Shown one piece after another: positions 9,235 to 18,896 of a stretch of 64,000 nt of DNA (positions are counted from its first letter, which is position 1; each line of letters opens with the position of its first letter). The position numbers and the translations under genes are program-made. The notes under the pieces were generated by a model that saw only the letters and a program-made list of their open reading frames with translations, searched no databases and was not told where the DNA came from. This DNA comes from Micromonospora halophytica. GTDB taxonomy: Bacteria; Actinomycetota; Actinomycetes; Mycobacteriales; Micromonosporaceae. The stretch lies in the NCBI RefSeq assembly GCF_900090245.1, contig NZ_FMDN01000006.1, forward strand, positions 124,001 to 188,000, written 5' to 3'.

Positions 9235-9261
9235 GTACCCGGGGCCCGAGCTGGGCAAACC
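9235..9261 (-). promoter_or_regulatory. SigF/SigB-type promoter of the Ser/Thr kinase gene
   Basis: On the minus strand: GGTTT (9261-9257), exactly 16 bases, GGGTAC (9240-9235). This matches the GGTTT-N15-17-GGGTA consensus known for mycobacterial SigF and related general-stress sigma factors. The -10 box is 62 bases from the kinase ATG. Confidence 0.7.
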
Positions 9262-9309
9262 CTGGGTCCGGCTGGTGGGCCGAGCGGGCTCGCGGGTGGT
9301 CGCCGGTGC

Positions 9310-9324
9310 GGTAGCTTGCCAGCC
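9310..9324 (+). promoter_or_regulatory. promoter element shared with position 59596
   Basis: The 15-mer GGTAGCTTGCCAGCC is repeated exactly at 59596-59610, and each copy lies just upstream of a short unrelated gene. TAGCTT inside it fits a TANNNT -10 box. Here it ends 46 bases before the ATG at 9371. Confidence 0.4.
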
Positions 9325-9370
9325 AGGGCACCGGCCGACCGGCCGGGTCGGGTGTACGGGAGGGGACGGG

Positions 9371-9601
9371 ATGGGCGCGGTGTCCGTGCGCTTCGTCGGC
9401 GGGCCGGCCCACGGCCTGCTCCGCGAGCTGCCCGCCGACCCCGACGGTGTTCCGCCCACACGGTGGATCATGCGGCACCCCGACGGTGACCCGCCACCGG
9501 GCGCCGGAGCGGACCATCTCTACGCCCGGGAGCAGCGCGACGGCACCGGGGTGTGGACCATGCGGTTCGTGCACACCTACCCGGTCGGCGCGGGGGAGTA
9601 G
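9371..9601 (+). CDS. small conserved-looking protein of unknown function
   Basis: 76 residues, soluble, beginning SVRFVGGPAHGL and ending with a YARE...WTMRFVHTYP segment that suggests beta strands. The ATG at 9371 follows AGGGGACGGG, a clear ribosome site. Short proteins of this RFxGGPxHG style occur widely in actinobacteria with no known role, to my recollection. It is divergent from the kinase gene and precedes a two-component system transcribed separately. Confidence 0.6.
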   Translation: MGAVSVRFVGGPAHGLLRELPADPDGVPPTRWIMRHPDGDPPPGAGADHLYAREQRDGTGVWTMRFVHTYPVGAGE

Positions 9602-9837
9602 CTCGGCCGGCCCGCGGCGCCGGTGGTCTCCGGGACCACCGAGGCGACCAGCTCCGGGTCGTCGTGCATCGGCACCGACGAGGTCCAGGTGCCGGCCCGG
9701 CGAGCCCTCGCCACCGGCGCGGAAGCCGCCCCGGTGGCGGGGCGGGCCGGTACGGTCGGAGCCGGACCCGGTGCACGCACAGCGGGCACACAGGAGGGGC
9801 ACAGGTCCACGCCAGTCCGGCGGCCCACGATGGGTGC

Positions 9838-10584
9838 ATGGTGATGAACGGGCAGGCGGCACCGCAACGCATCGAGCTGCGCCGCCCCGACGGCGAGCCG
9901 GTCCGGGTGCTGGTGGTCGACGACGAGCCGACGCTGACCGACCTGCTCGCCATGGCGCTGCGGTACGAGGGCTGGCAGGTGCGCAGCGCCGGCGACGGTA
10001 CGGCCGCGCTCCACGTCGCCCGGCAGTTCCGGCCCGACGTGGTGGTGCTCGACGTGATGCTGCCCGACCTGGACGGCTTCCAGGTGCTGCGCCGGCTGCG
10101 CGAGCAGTCCCCGACCGTGCCGGTGCTCTTCCTGACCGCCCGGGACGCGGTGGAGGAGCGCGTCGCCGGCCTCACCGTGGGCGGCGACGACTACGTCACC
10201 AAGCCGTTCAGCCTGGAGGAGGTGATCGCCCGGCTGCGGGCCCTGTTGCGCCGTTCCGGTTTCGCGGTGGCCACCCGGGAGGAGGCGGTGCTCACCGTCG
10301 GCGACCTCAGCCTCGACGAGGACAGCCACGAGGTGCGTCGCGGCGGAGACATGATCACCCTCACCGCCACCGAGTTCGAGCTGCTGCGCTACCTGATGCG
10401 CAACCCGCGCCGGGTGCTCAGCAAGGCGCAGATCCTCGACCGGGTCTGGAACTACGACTTCGGCGGCCAGGCCAACGTCGTCGAGCTCTACATCTCGTAC
10501 CTGCGCAAGAAGATCGACGCCGGGCGGGCCCCGATGATCCACACGCTGCGCGGGGCGGGATATGTCATCAAGCCCGCGGAGTGA
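9838..10584 (+). CDS. OmpR/PhoB-family response regulator
   Basis: 248 residues. The receiver domain (about 20-135) has DDE, the phospho-acceptor Asp in VVVLDVMLPD, Thr in LTARD and Lys in VTKPFS. A winged-helix DNA-binding domain occupies about 150-245 (LTATEFELLRYL...RVWNYDFGG...RKKID...RGAGY). Starts at 9838 and 9844 are both possible. Its stop overlaps the following histidine kinase by 23 bases, so the two are an operon and a cognate pair. The stimulus is unknown. Confidence 0.9.
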   Translation: MVMNGQAAPQRIELRRPDGEPVRVLVVDDEPTLTDLLAMALRYEGWQVRSAGDGTAALHVARQFRPDVVVLDVMLPDLDGFQVLRRLREQSPTVPVLFLTARDAVEERVAGLTVGGDDYVTKPFSLEEVIARLRALLRRSGFAVATREEAVLTVGDLSLDEDSHEVRRGGDMITLTATEFELLRYLMRNPRRVLSKAQILDRVWNYDFGGQANVVELYISYLRKKIDAGRAPMIHTLRGAGYVIKPAE

Positions 10585-12073
10585 CCAGGGTGGGCGCCCG
10601 CACCGGTGGCTGGCCGGCTGGTCGCTGCGCCGCCGGCTGGTGCTCGCCGTGGTCGTGCTGCTCGCCCTGGTCGGGGTCAGCATCGGTGGGCTCACCACCC
10701 TCGCCCTGCGGCACTTCCTGATCGCCCAGGTGGACCACCAGCTCACCCTCGGCGACCGCCGGCACGGCGATGACTTCCCACCCTGGTTCCGCCAGGGCGG
10801 CGACCTGCCGTGGCGGAGCGGCGCCGAGCCGCCGGCCCCCGAACCGCCACGCGGCTTCCCGCCCGGCTCGATCGCGGCCCGGACCTTCGACGGCGTCATC
10901 ACCGCCCGAACCCGGGTCGAGACCGGCGGCGTGGAGCAGGTTCCCACCGCCGACGTGGCCCCGCTCGCCGCGATGCCCACGGACGGGCACCCCCACACCG
11001 TCGACCTGGGCGACCGGGGGGACTACCGGGCGGTTGCCCGTACGACCCAGGACGGCAACGTGCTGGCCGTGGCGATCCCGCTGTCCGGCGTGTCGGACAC
11101 CGTCATGTGGATGGTCGTCGCCCAGGTCGGTGTGGTGACCGCCGGGCTGCTGGTGGCCGGCAGCATCGGGGCGCTGATCGTCCGGGCCACGCTGCGTCCG
11201 CTCGACCGGGTCGCCGCCACCGCCGCCCGGGTCGCCGAGTTGCCGCTGGACCGGGGAGAGGTCGCCCTCTCCGTCCGGGTGCCCGCCGCGGACACCGACA
11301 CCCGCACCGAGGTGGGGCAGGTGGGGGCGGCGCTGAACCGGATGCTGGGCCATGTCGCCGGCGCGCTCGCCGCCCGGCAGGCCAGCGAGACCCGGGTACG
11401 CCAGTTCGTCGCCGACGCGAGCCACGAGCTGCGTACCCCGTTGGCCGCCATCCGCGGCTACGCCGAGGTGGCCCGGCGCGGCCGGGACCGGGTGCCGCCC
11501 GACGTCGCGCACGCCCTGCTGCGGGTCGAGTCGGCGAGCACCCGGATGACGGGGCTCGTCGACGACCTGCTGCTGCTCGCCCGGCTCGACTCGGGCCGGC
11601 CGCTCGCGGTGGAGCCGGTCGACCTGACCGCGCTGATCGTCGACGCGGTCAGCGACGCGCACGTCGCCGGTCCGGAGCACCGCTGGCAGCTCGACCTGCC
11701 CGACGAGGCGCTGGAGGTGCCCGGCGACGGCGTCCGGTTGCACCAGGTCGTGGCGAACCTGCTGGCCAACGCGCGGGTGCACACGCCTGCCGGTACCACG
11801 GTCATCACCCGGCTGGCCCGGGTGGACGACGGGGTGGAGATCACCGTCGACGACGACGGACCGGGCATCCCGCCGCAGTTGCAGGGCGAGGTCTTCGAGC
11901 GCTTCGCCCGGGGCGACAGCTCCCGCTCCCGGGAGCACGGCAGTACCGGACTCGGGCTGGCGATCGTGGCGGCGGTGGTGGAGGCGCACCACGGGAGCGT
12001 CCAGCTCCGGAGCAGACCCGGGCGCACCGTCTTCACGGTGCGGCTGCCGGGATCCCGACACCCCCTGCCCTGA
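10562..12073 (+). CDS. membrane sensor histidine kinase
   Basis: 503 residues. Membrane segments at about 28-52 and 188-210 flank an extracytoplasmic sensor of about 135 residues. A HAMP-like linker follows, then the HisKA domain with DASHELRTPL (phospho-His) and an HATPase domain with NLLANARVHT (N box), DDDGPGIP (G1) and STGLGLAI (G2). The layout is that of TcrY/TrcS-like actinobacterial kinases paired with OmpR-type regulators. It overlaps the regulator gene by 23 bases. The sensor sequence gives no clue to the ligand. Confidence 0.9.
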   Translation: MSSSPRSDQGGRPHRWLAGWSLRRRLVLAVVVLLALVGVSIGGLTTLALRHFLIAQVDHQLTLGDRRHGDDFPPWFRQGGDLPWRSGAEPPAPEPPRGFPPGSIAARTFDGVITARTRVETGGVEQVPTADVAPLAAMPTDGHPHTVDLGDRGDYRAVARTTQDGNVLAVAIPLSGVSDTVMWMVVAQVGVVTAGLLVAGSIGALIVRATLRPLDRVAATAARVAELPLDRGEVALSVRVPAADTDTRTEVGQVGAALNRMLGHVAGALAARQASETRVRQFVADASHELRTPLAAIRGYAEVARRGRDRVPPDVAHALLRVESASTRMTGLVDDLLLLARLDSGRPLAVEPVDLTALIVDAVSDAHVAGPEHRWQLDLPDEALEVPGDGVRLHQVVANLLANARVHTPAGTTVITRLARVDDGVEITVDDDGPGIPPQLQGEVFERFARGDSSRSREHGSTGLGLAIVAAVVEAHHGSVQLRSRPGRTVFTVRLPGSRHPLP

Positions 12074-12123
12074 CCCCGGTGCCGACCCGGTCGCCGTCGT
12101 ACCGCCGTGGCAGGGTGGGTGGC

Positions 12124-12813
12124 GTGTACCGGGAGCGTCGGGCCGGCCGGATCGCCGGGGCGGTGGTGTGGGCCAGCCGGTCCCCTGCCGGCGCGGCGCC
12201 GACCCGGGTGCTGCCGGACGGCTGCCTGGACCTGCTCTGGTCCAGCCGGTCCGGGCTGCTGGTGGCGGGGCCGGACCGGACAGCCCAGCTCTCCCGTTCC
12301 GTGCCGGGGGAGCGGTGGCTGGGCCTGCGCCTGCCGCCCGGCACCGGTCCGGCGGTCTTCGGTGTCCCCGCCGACGTGCTGCGGGACCGCCGGGTGCCGC
12401 TCGACGCGCTCTGGGGCCGGGCGGCGGGCGAGGCCGCCGAGCGGCTGGGTGACCGGCCGACCGCCGTCGCGCTGGAGTCCGTGGCCGTCGACCGGCTGGT
12501 CGCCGTCGGCGGGCCGGACCCGCTGGGCTGCCGGATCGCCGCCTCGCTCGCCGCCGGGGCGAGCGTCGCCGCGACCGCCGCCGAGGTCGGCCTCGGCCCG
12601 CGTGCCCTGCACCGACGCAGCCAGGCCCTCTTCGGGTACGGCCCGAAGACCCTCGCCCGCATCCTGCGGATGCGCCGGGCGCTGGCGCTGGCCCGTGCCG
12701 GCGTCCCGTTGGCCGAGGTGGCGGTCCACTGCGGGTACGCCGACCAGGCCCACCTCACCCGCGACGTCCGCGAGCTGGCCGGCGTCCCACCCACCCGGCT
12801 GCTGCCCGGCTGA
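12124..12813 (+). CDS. AraC-family transcription regulator with DUF6597-like N-terminus
   Basis: 229 residues. The N-terminal half (VLPDGCLDLLW...LLVAGPD...GLRLPPG) matches the DUF6597 sensor-like region that precedes many short AraC regulators. The C-terminal half has two helix-turn-helix motifs (ATAAEVGLGPRALHRRSQ and LAEVAVHCGYADQAHLTRDV). The GTG at 12124 follows AGGGTGGG. It lies 50 bases after the histidine kinase gene in the same direction but is probably separate. The target is unknown; the convergent VOC gene is a possible associate. Confidence 0.8.
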   Translation: MYRERRAGRIAGAVVWASRSPAGAAPTRVLPDGCLDLLWSSRSGLLVAGPDRTAQLSRSVPGERWLGLRLPPGTGPAVFGVPADVLRDRRVPLDALWGRAAGEAAERLGDRPTAVALESVAVDRLVAVGGPDPLGCRIAASLAAGASVAATAAEVGLGPRALHRRSQALFGYGPKTLARILRMRRALALARAGVPLAEVAVHCGYADQAHLTRDVRELAGVPPTRLLPG

Positions 12814-12862
12814 CCCCAGCCCTGCCGGCGGCCCCGGAAGGCGCGGCGCGGCCCAGGTGGGC

Positions 12863-13270
12863 TCAGTCGGCGACCGGTGTGGGCAGCGGGGCGTAGAGGT
12901 CGACGCCGTTGCCGTCCGGGTCGTGCAGCGTCGCGTACCGCTGCCCCCAGTCGGCGTTCCATGGCGGCAGTTCGCCGTGGAAGCCGGCCCCGGTCAGCGC
13001 CGTCCAGTACCGGTCGACCTCCGCCGGGTCGGCGCACCGGAAGGCCAGGCTCATCCGGGCGCTGCCGGTCGGCGGCGTCCATCCGGCGCCGAGGTCGCGG
13101 ATGCTGTCGACGGTGTCCCAGCCGAGCCGGACCCCGCCGGGCAGGGTCATCTCGACGTGCGGCAGGGTGTCCGATCCGGACGGCAGGTCCAGTCCGAGCC
13201 GGCGGTAGAAGTCGAGGCTGCGTGCCATGTCGGCGACGACCACGCCGATGTAGTCCATTCGAGGTGCCAT
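12863..13270 (-). CDS. VOC-superfamily (glyoxalase/bleomycin-resistance fold) protein
   Basis: 135 residues. Two beta-alpha-beta-beta-beta units: MDYIGVVVADMARSLDFYRRLGLD at the start and DPDGNGVDLYAPLP at the end, where DPDGN-x-v-e is the family hallmark. Metal-ligand candidates are present but incomplete, so the reaction cannot be named. The ATG at 13270 was chosen because the fold begins right there; the frame continues open upstream without coding character. It is convergent with the AraC gene. Confidence 0.8.
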   Translation of the reverse strand: MAPRMDYIGVVVADMARSLDFYRRLGLDLPSGSDTLPHVEMTLPGGVRLGWDTVDSIRDLGAGWTPPTGSARMSLAFRCADPAEVDRYWTALTGAGFHGELPPWNADWGQRYATLHDPDGNGVDLYAPLPTPVAD

Positions 13271-13457
13271 GCCGGTGAGGCTAGGCCGGTGTCGTGGCGG
13301 GCGTCTTGAACGAAACGGACGCACGGTGGCCGGTGTGGCCCCACGGGAGGCGCCGACCGCGTACGGTGGCAAAGGAACAAGTCCGGCGGAACGGCTTAAA
13401 TGCCGCATATGGGCGTGCCTGGCGCCGGGTGACGACGGCGAGGGAAGGGAGCGGTCG

Positions 13458-13607
13458 GTGAACCACCTGGCCTACCTGGACGCGGGGTCCGGCAGCCTGA
13501 TCGTGCAGGCGGTGGTCGGCGGGGTCGCGGGGGCGGCCGTCGCCGCCAAGCTCTACTGGCGACGGCTGGTCGACCGCTTCCGCCGCCAGCCGACCGACCG
13601 TGGCTGA
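13458..13607 (+). CDS. 49-residue single-span membrane protein with YLDAGSGS motif
   Basis: Begins NHLAYLDAGSGSLIVQAVVGGVAGA and ends in an Arg-rich tail, so it is one membrane helix with a positive cytosolic end. Small proteins with a Y-[IL]-D-x-G-[ST]-G-S start are, from memory, often encoded next to methyltransferases and sulfatase-like enzymes in actinobacteria, as here. The GTG at 13458 is preceded by GGAAGGGAG. It overlaps the methyltransferase start by eight bases, so all three genes are a translationally coupled cassette. Confidence 0.7.
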   Translation: MNHLAYLDAGSGSLIVQAVVGGVAGAAVAAKLYWRRLVDRFRRQPTDRG

Positions 13608-15033
13608 CCGCTCGCCGATGACCAGCTCCGACACCCGGATCCGGGTCGAGCCCGGCTCCTTCCGCGACCCGGCCAACCGGGTCTTCCACGCCGGCGACCA
13701 GGTGCTGCGCGGGCTCGGCCCGCAGGCGGCCCGCGACTGGCAGACCCTGGCGGCCAGCGACTTCTTCACCACGCTGCTCGCCGAGGGCAAGGTCTGCGGC
13801 ACCGAGCCGGTCGACCCAGGCGTGCTGCCCGGCTGGACCGCCGTGCTGCGCCACGACCGCATCCCGTTCGTCTCGCACCCGTACGAGTGGTCGTTCGGCA
13901 TGCTCCGCGACGCGACGCTGCTGCACCTGGAGATCCTGCGCCGGGCGCTGCCCGCCGGGTTCACCACCAAGGACGGTACGGCGTACAACCTGCAGTGGCG
14001 TGGCGCGACCCCGGTCTTCATCGACGTCGGCTCCTTCGCGCCGTTGGCCGACGGCGAGCCCTGGGCCGGCTACCGGCAGTTCTGCCAGACGATGCTCTAC
14101 CCGTTGCTGCTCCAGGCCCATCTCGGCGTGGACTTCCAGCCCTGGCTGCGGGCCCGGGTCGACGGCGTCGAGCCGGACCAGATGCGCCGGCTCTTCCGGG
14201 GCGCCCGCCGGCTGCTGCCCGGCGTGCTCACCCATGTGCACCTGCACGGCGCCATGCAGGAGCGCAACGCCCGGGCGAGCACCACCGACGTCCGGGCCCA
14301 GCTCCGGGCCGCCGGCTACTCCCGGGACCTGGCCCTGGCCACCGTACGCGGGATCGAGAAGCTGGTCCGCCGGCTGGACCGGCGCGACGAGCCCAGCCAC
14401 TGGGTGGACTACCAGCGCACCTGCAGCTACACCGCGCAGGACCGGGCGGAGAAGGAGCAGTTCGTCACCGCGGCCGTCACCGCCGCCGGCACGCCCGGCC
14501 TGGTCCTCGACCTCGGTGCCAACGACGGCCGGTACGCCCGGATCGCCGCCCGGCACGCCGCCACGGTGGTCGCCGTCGAGCAGGATCCGGCTGTGGTCGA
14601 CACCCTCTACCGGGCGCTGCGTGCCGAGGGCGAGCAGCGGATCCTGCCGCTCGTGATGGACCTCGCCGATCCGTCCCCCGGCGGGGGCTGGCGCGGCGTC
14701 GAGCGGGCCGGTTTCGCCGCCCGGGCCCGGGCTGACGTGGTGCTCGCCCTCGCGGTGGTCCACCACCTGGCCATTGGCCGCAACGTGCCGCTGGCCCAGG
14801 TCGTCGACCAGCTCGTCGACTGCGTCCGGCCCGGCGGGCGGCTGGTGGTGGAGTTCGTCCACCCCGAGGACGTGATGGCCCGCCGGCTGCTGGCCAACAA
14901 GCCCGACGGGCTCTTCCCGGACTACCGCCGCGACGAGTTCGAGCGACTGCTCGCGGCCCGCTGCCGGGTCGAGCGGCAGCGGGAACTGCCCTCGGGCACC
15001 CGCACGCTCTACCAGGTGGTGGTGGGTGGCTGA
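13600..15033 (+). CDS. class I SAM-dependent methyltransferase with large N-terminal domain
   Basis: 477 residues. The methyltransferase domain occupies roughly 290-475: motif I VLDLGANDGRYARIA, acidic residue in VVAVEQD, motif around ALAVVHHLA, and LVVEFV near the post-I strands. Residues 1-285 form an unnamed domain that seems to belong to the family (WSFGMLRDATLLHLEIL, FIDVGSFAPL). The GTG at 13600 overlaps the preceding small gene and the stop overlaps the sulfatase start, giving a tight three-gene unit. Modification of a cell-surface or secreted glycan is inferred from the sulfatase partner. Confidence 0.8.
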   Translation: MADRSPMTSSDTRIRVEPGSFRDPANRVFHAGDQVLRGLGPQAARDWQTLAASDFFTTLLAEGKVCGTEPVDPGVLPGWTAVLRHDRIPFVSHPYEWSFGMLRDATLLHLEILRRALPAGFTTKDGTAYNLQWRGATPVFIDVGSFAPLADGEPWAGYRQFCQTMLYPLLLQAHLGVDFQPWLRARVDGVEPDQMRRLFRGARRLLPGVLTHVHLHGAMQERNARASTTDVRAQLRAAGYSRDLALATVRGIEKLVRRLDRRDEPSHWVDYQRTCSYTAQDRAEKEQFVTAAVTAAGTPGLVLDLGANDGRYARIAARHAATVVAVEQDPAVVDTLYRALRAEGEQRILPLVMDLADPSPGGGWRGVERAGFAARARADVVLALAVVHHLAIGRNVPLAQVVDQLVDCVRPGGRLVVEFVHPEDVMARRLLANKPDGLFPDYRRDEFERLLAARCRVERQRELPSGTRTLYQVVVGG

Positions 15034-17077
15034 CCGCACCCTCGCGACTGCGGCGCCACCACGTACGTCCGGCCCGCCGCCGGAGCTGGACCGACCGGGT
15101 GGGCGGCGGGCCGAGCTGCGCCGGCTGCTGGAGGTGGCCGCCCTGGTCGGACTGGTGGTCACCCAGCCGCTGCTCGACGTGCTCGGGCGCAGCCCGGACT
15201 TCTTCCTGTTCCACCGGGCCGACCCCGGCGATGTGCTGCTGCTGGTGGCGCTGGTGACGGTCCTGCCCACCGTCGCGGTCGGCACGCTCGGCCTGGCCAC
15301 CCGGCTGGCCGGTGTCCGGGCCCGGACTCTCGCGCACACCGCCGTGGTGGGGCTGCTGCTGGCCGCGCTCGCCGTCCAGGTCGGCCGGCACGCCACCGGG
15401 CTGCGGGGCGTACCGCTGCTGTTGGCCGCCGGGGTCCTCGGCGCCGCCGGGGCGGCGGCGCACCGGCGGTGGCGCGCGCCGGGGCGGGTGCTGCGGGTCG
15501 CCGCGGTCGGCCCGCCGGTCTTCGTGGCGCTGTTCCTGTTCGCCTCGCCCGCCTCGGCGGTGGTGCTGCCACGGGCTGACGGCGGGGCGGCCGGGGTGGC
15601 CGGGCCGGGGGAGCACCCGCCGGTGGTCATGATCGTCCTGGACGAGCTGCCGCTGGTCTCCCTGCTCGGCCCGGACGGGCGGATCGACGCCACCCGCTAC
15701 CCGCACTTCGCCGAGCTGGCGGCCGGGTCCACCTGGTACCGCAACGCCACCGGGGTCAGCGGCTGGACGCCGTACGCGCTGCCGGCGATGCTCACCGGCC
15801 GGTACCCGGCGCAGCCGCTCGCCCCGCACTACTCGCAGTACCCCGACAACCTCTTCACCGCCCTCGGCGGCCTGTACGACGTCCGCGCCGAGGAGAGCAT
15901 CACCCGGCTCTGCCCGCCGAGCCGCTGCGACCAGCCGTCGAGCCCGGAGCAGGGCCTCAAGGCGCTGGTCCGGGAGAGCGGGCGGCTGCTGCGGCAGCTC
16001 GTCGCGCCGGTGGACAGCCGGGTCGACCCGCAGGAGTCGTACCGGGAGCGGACCGCGGCGGAGGTCGGCCTGGACGACGCCGAGCCGGTCCCGGACGATC
16101 CGAAGTTCCGCTGGGACAGCCTGAACGACAACCAGCCCGCCCGCTTCGCCGGCTTCCTGGCCGGGCTGCGGCCCACCGACCGTCCCGCCCTGCACTTCCT
16201 GCACCTGCTGATGCCGCACGCGCCCTGGGCGTACCTGCCGTCCGGAGCGCGCTACACCGCCCCCGAGGACCTGCCCAACGCCGGTGCCGGCTGGGCCGAG
16301 CTGGCCCGCGCCCGGCACCTGGCCCAGCTGCGCTACACCGACCGGCTGGTCGGCGAGACCCTGCGCACGTTGCGCGCCACCGGCCTGTACGACCGGGCGC
16401 TGCTGGTGCTCACCGCCGACCACGGGGTCAGTTTCCAGCGGGACTGGCAGGGCCGCGGACTGGACGCGATCAACCACGCCGCCGGCGAGGTGGCCTGGGT
16501 GCCCACCTTCGTCAAGACGCCCCACCAGCGCGCCGGCCGGGTCGACGACCGCAACTGGGAACACGTCGACCTGCTGCCGACCATCGCCGACGAGGTGCAT
16601 GTGCGGATCCCGTGGCGGGTCGACGGCCGCTCGGCCCGGCAGGCCCCGCGTCCGCACGCGGAGAAGGTCTTCTACGACCGGCCGGGGCAGCCGTTGACCC
16701 TGCGCGGCGGGGTGCCGGTCCGGCCGCCGGACCCGCCGGCACACCCGCTGGTCGGGACCACCGTCGATGCAGCGCCCACCGAGGGGCGGGCCCGGGTGGC
16801 GAACCTGGCCGCGTTCCGGGCCGTCGACCCGGCCGCCGGTGAGCTGCCGGCGCTGGTCTGGGGGACGGTGCCCGACGAGGTGCCCGACGGCACGCTGCTG
16901 GCGGTCGCGGTCAACGGCACGGTCGCCACGGTGGTGCCCGTGGTGCCCCGGGACGAGGGGGGCCGCCGCTTCGCCGCCCTCGTCGGCGACGACCATCTGT
17001 TCCGGGTCGGGGCCAACCGGCTCGACCTCTACCGGGTCGCCGCCCACGGCGGCCTGCGCCGGCTGACGCTCGGCTGA
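15026..17077 (+). CDS. membrane-anchored sulfatase/phosphoglycerol-transferase-like enzyme
   Basis: 683 residues. Four to five membrane helices occupy about 30-195, followed by an alkaline-phosphatase-fold sulfatase domain (about 205-560). Domain landmarks are VVMIVLDELP, TGVSGWTPYALPAMLTGRYP (the Ser/Thr nucleophile region), HFLHLLMPHAPW and LLVLTADHGVSF. The Cys-x-Pro-x-Arg of formylglycine sulfatases is absent, so a Thr-nucleophile phosphoethanolamine- or glycerol-phosphate-transferase-like role is as likely as sulfate hydrolysis. The catalytic domain should face outside. The start overlaps the methyltransferase stop. Confidence 0.8.
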   Translation: MADRTLATAAPPRTSGPPPELDRPGGRRAELRRLLEVAALVGLVVTQPLLDVLGRSPDFFLFHRADPGDVLLLVALVTVLPTVAVGTLGLATRLAGVRARTLAHTAVVGLLLAALAVQVGRHATGLRGVPLLLAAGVLGAAGAAAHRRWRAPGRVLRVAAVGPPVFVALFLFASPASAVVLPRADGGAAGVAGPGEHPPVVMIVLDELPLVSLLGPDGRIDATRYPHFAELAAGSTWYRNATGVSGWTPYALPAMLTGRYPAQPLAPHYSQYPDNLFTALGGLYDVRAEESITRLCPPSRCDQPSSPEQGLKALVRESGRLLRQLVAPVDSRVDPQESYRERTAAEVGLDDAEPVPDDPKFRWDSLNDNQPARFAGFLAGLRPTDRPALHFLHLLMPHAPWAYLPSGARYTAPEDLPNAGAGWAELARARHLAQLRYTDRLVGETLRTLRATGLYDRALLVLTADHGVSFQRDWQGRGLDAINHAAGEVAWVPTFVKTPHQRAGRVDDRNWEHVDLLPTIADEVHVRIPWRVDGRSARQAPRPHAEKVFYDRPGQPLTLRGGVPVRPPDPPAHPLVGTTVDAAPTEGRARVANLAAFRAVDPAAGELPALVWGTVPDEVPDGTLLAVAVNGTVATVVPVVPRDEGGRRFAALVGDDHLFRVGANRLDLYRVAAHGGLRRLTLG

Positions 17078-17265
17078 ACCGTTCCTCCCCGACATCCGTC
17101 ATCGTCGGGTTCGTCCTCGCTGACCAGGGTTTCCGAGCCGTCGGGTCGGGAATCGGGTGACGCATACCTCACCGCCGAACCACGGCGGGCGGTGTCCCGG
17201 GCTCCGCGAATACGGTAGAAGCGAAGGCAATTCAACGAAGATTCGCCGGCGAAGCGAGGAACCAC

Positions 17266-18549
<1,284 letters not shown>

Positions 18550-18565
18550 CGGGCGTACCCCTCGC

Positions 18566-18605
18566 GGCGAAGGCCGCCGACCCGTACGGGTCGGCGGCCT
18601 TCGCC
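18566..18605 (+). terminator. intrinsic-type terminator of gltA
   Basis: A perfect 19-bp inverted repeat, GGCGAAGGCCGCCGACCCG at 18566-18584 and its complement at 18587-18605, starts 17 bases after the citrate synthase stop. The remaining roughly 290 bases up to the convergent glycosyltransferase gene show no gene or motif I recognise. Confidence 0.85.
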
Positions 18606-18896
18606 GTCCCGCCCGGTCGCATCCGCCCGCGTCCCGCCCGGGGCCGGCATGATCGACACCATTGCGGCGATGTGGCGGCCTCCGGGTGTGCCCGATACCG
18701 CACTGTCGCCGACCCGGAGTCGATCAAGCGGGGCCCCGGACGACCGTCGAACGGTCCGGACGGCTGGGGCGGTCGAGCGCCGGTGGATGCCGGCGGTAGG
18801 GCCGGTCTGGTCCGTGAGCGCGCCGGCGCACGACGGGGCGTCCGCGTGGACACCCCGCCCGCACCACCGGGCATGGTGCGCCGGAGCGGAATCCGG

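Noticed and set aside
13382..13407. TTAAAT near 13396 as a -10 box for the micro-protein gene
   Set aside because: No matching -35 box found, and the hexamer is isolated; evidence too thin to list as a promoter.
14477..17095. Minus-strand open frame of about 870 codons antisense to the sulfatase-like gene
   Set aside because: Low-complexity Gly/Val/Gln/Arg composition opposite a gene with clear motifs; no start site or domain.
17129..17153. GTTT-N15-GGGAAT upstream of gltA as a SigF promoter
   Set aside because: Mismatch at the key T of GGGTA, different spacing, and more than 100 bases from the start of a housekeeping gene; kept only as a remark.
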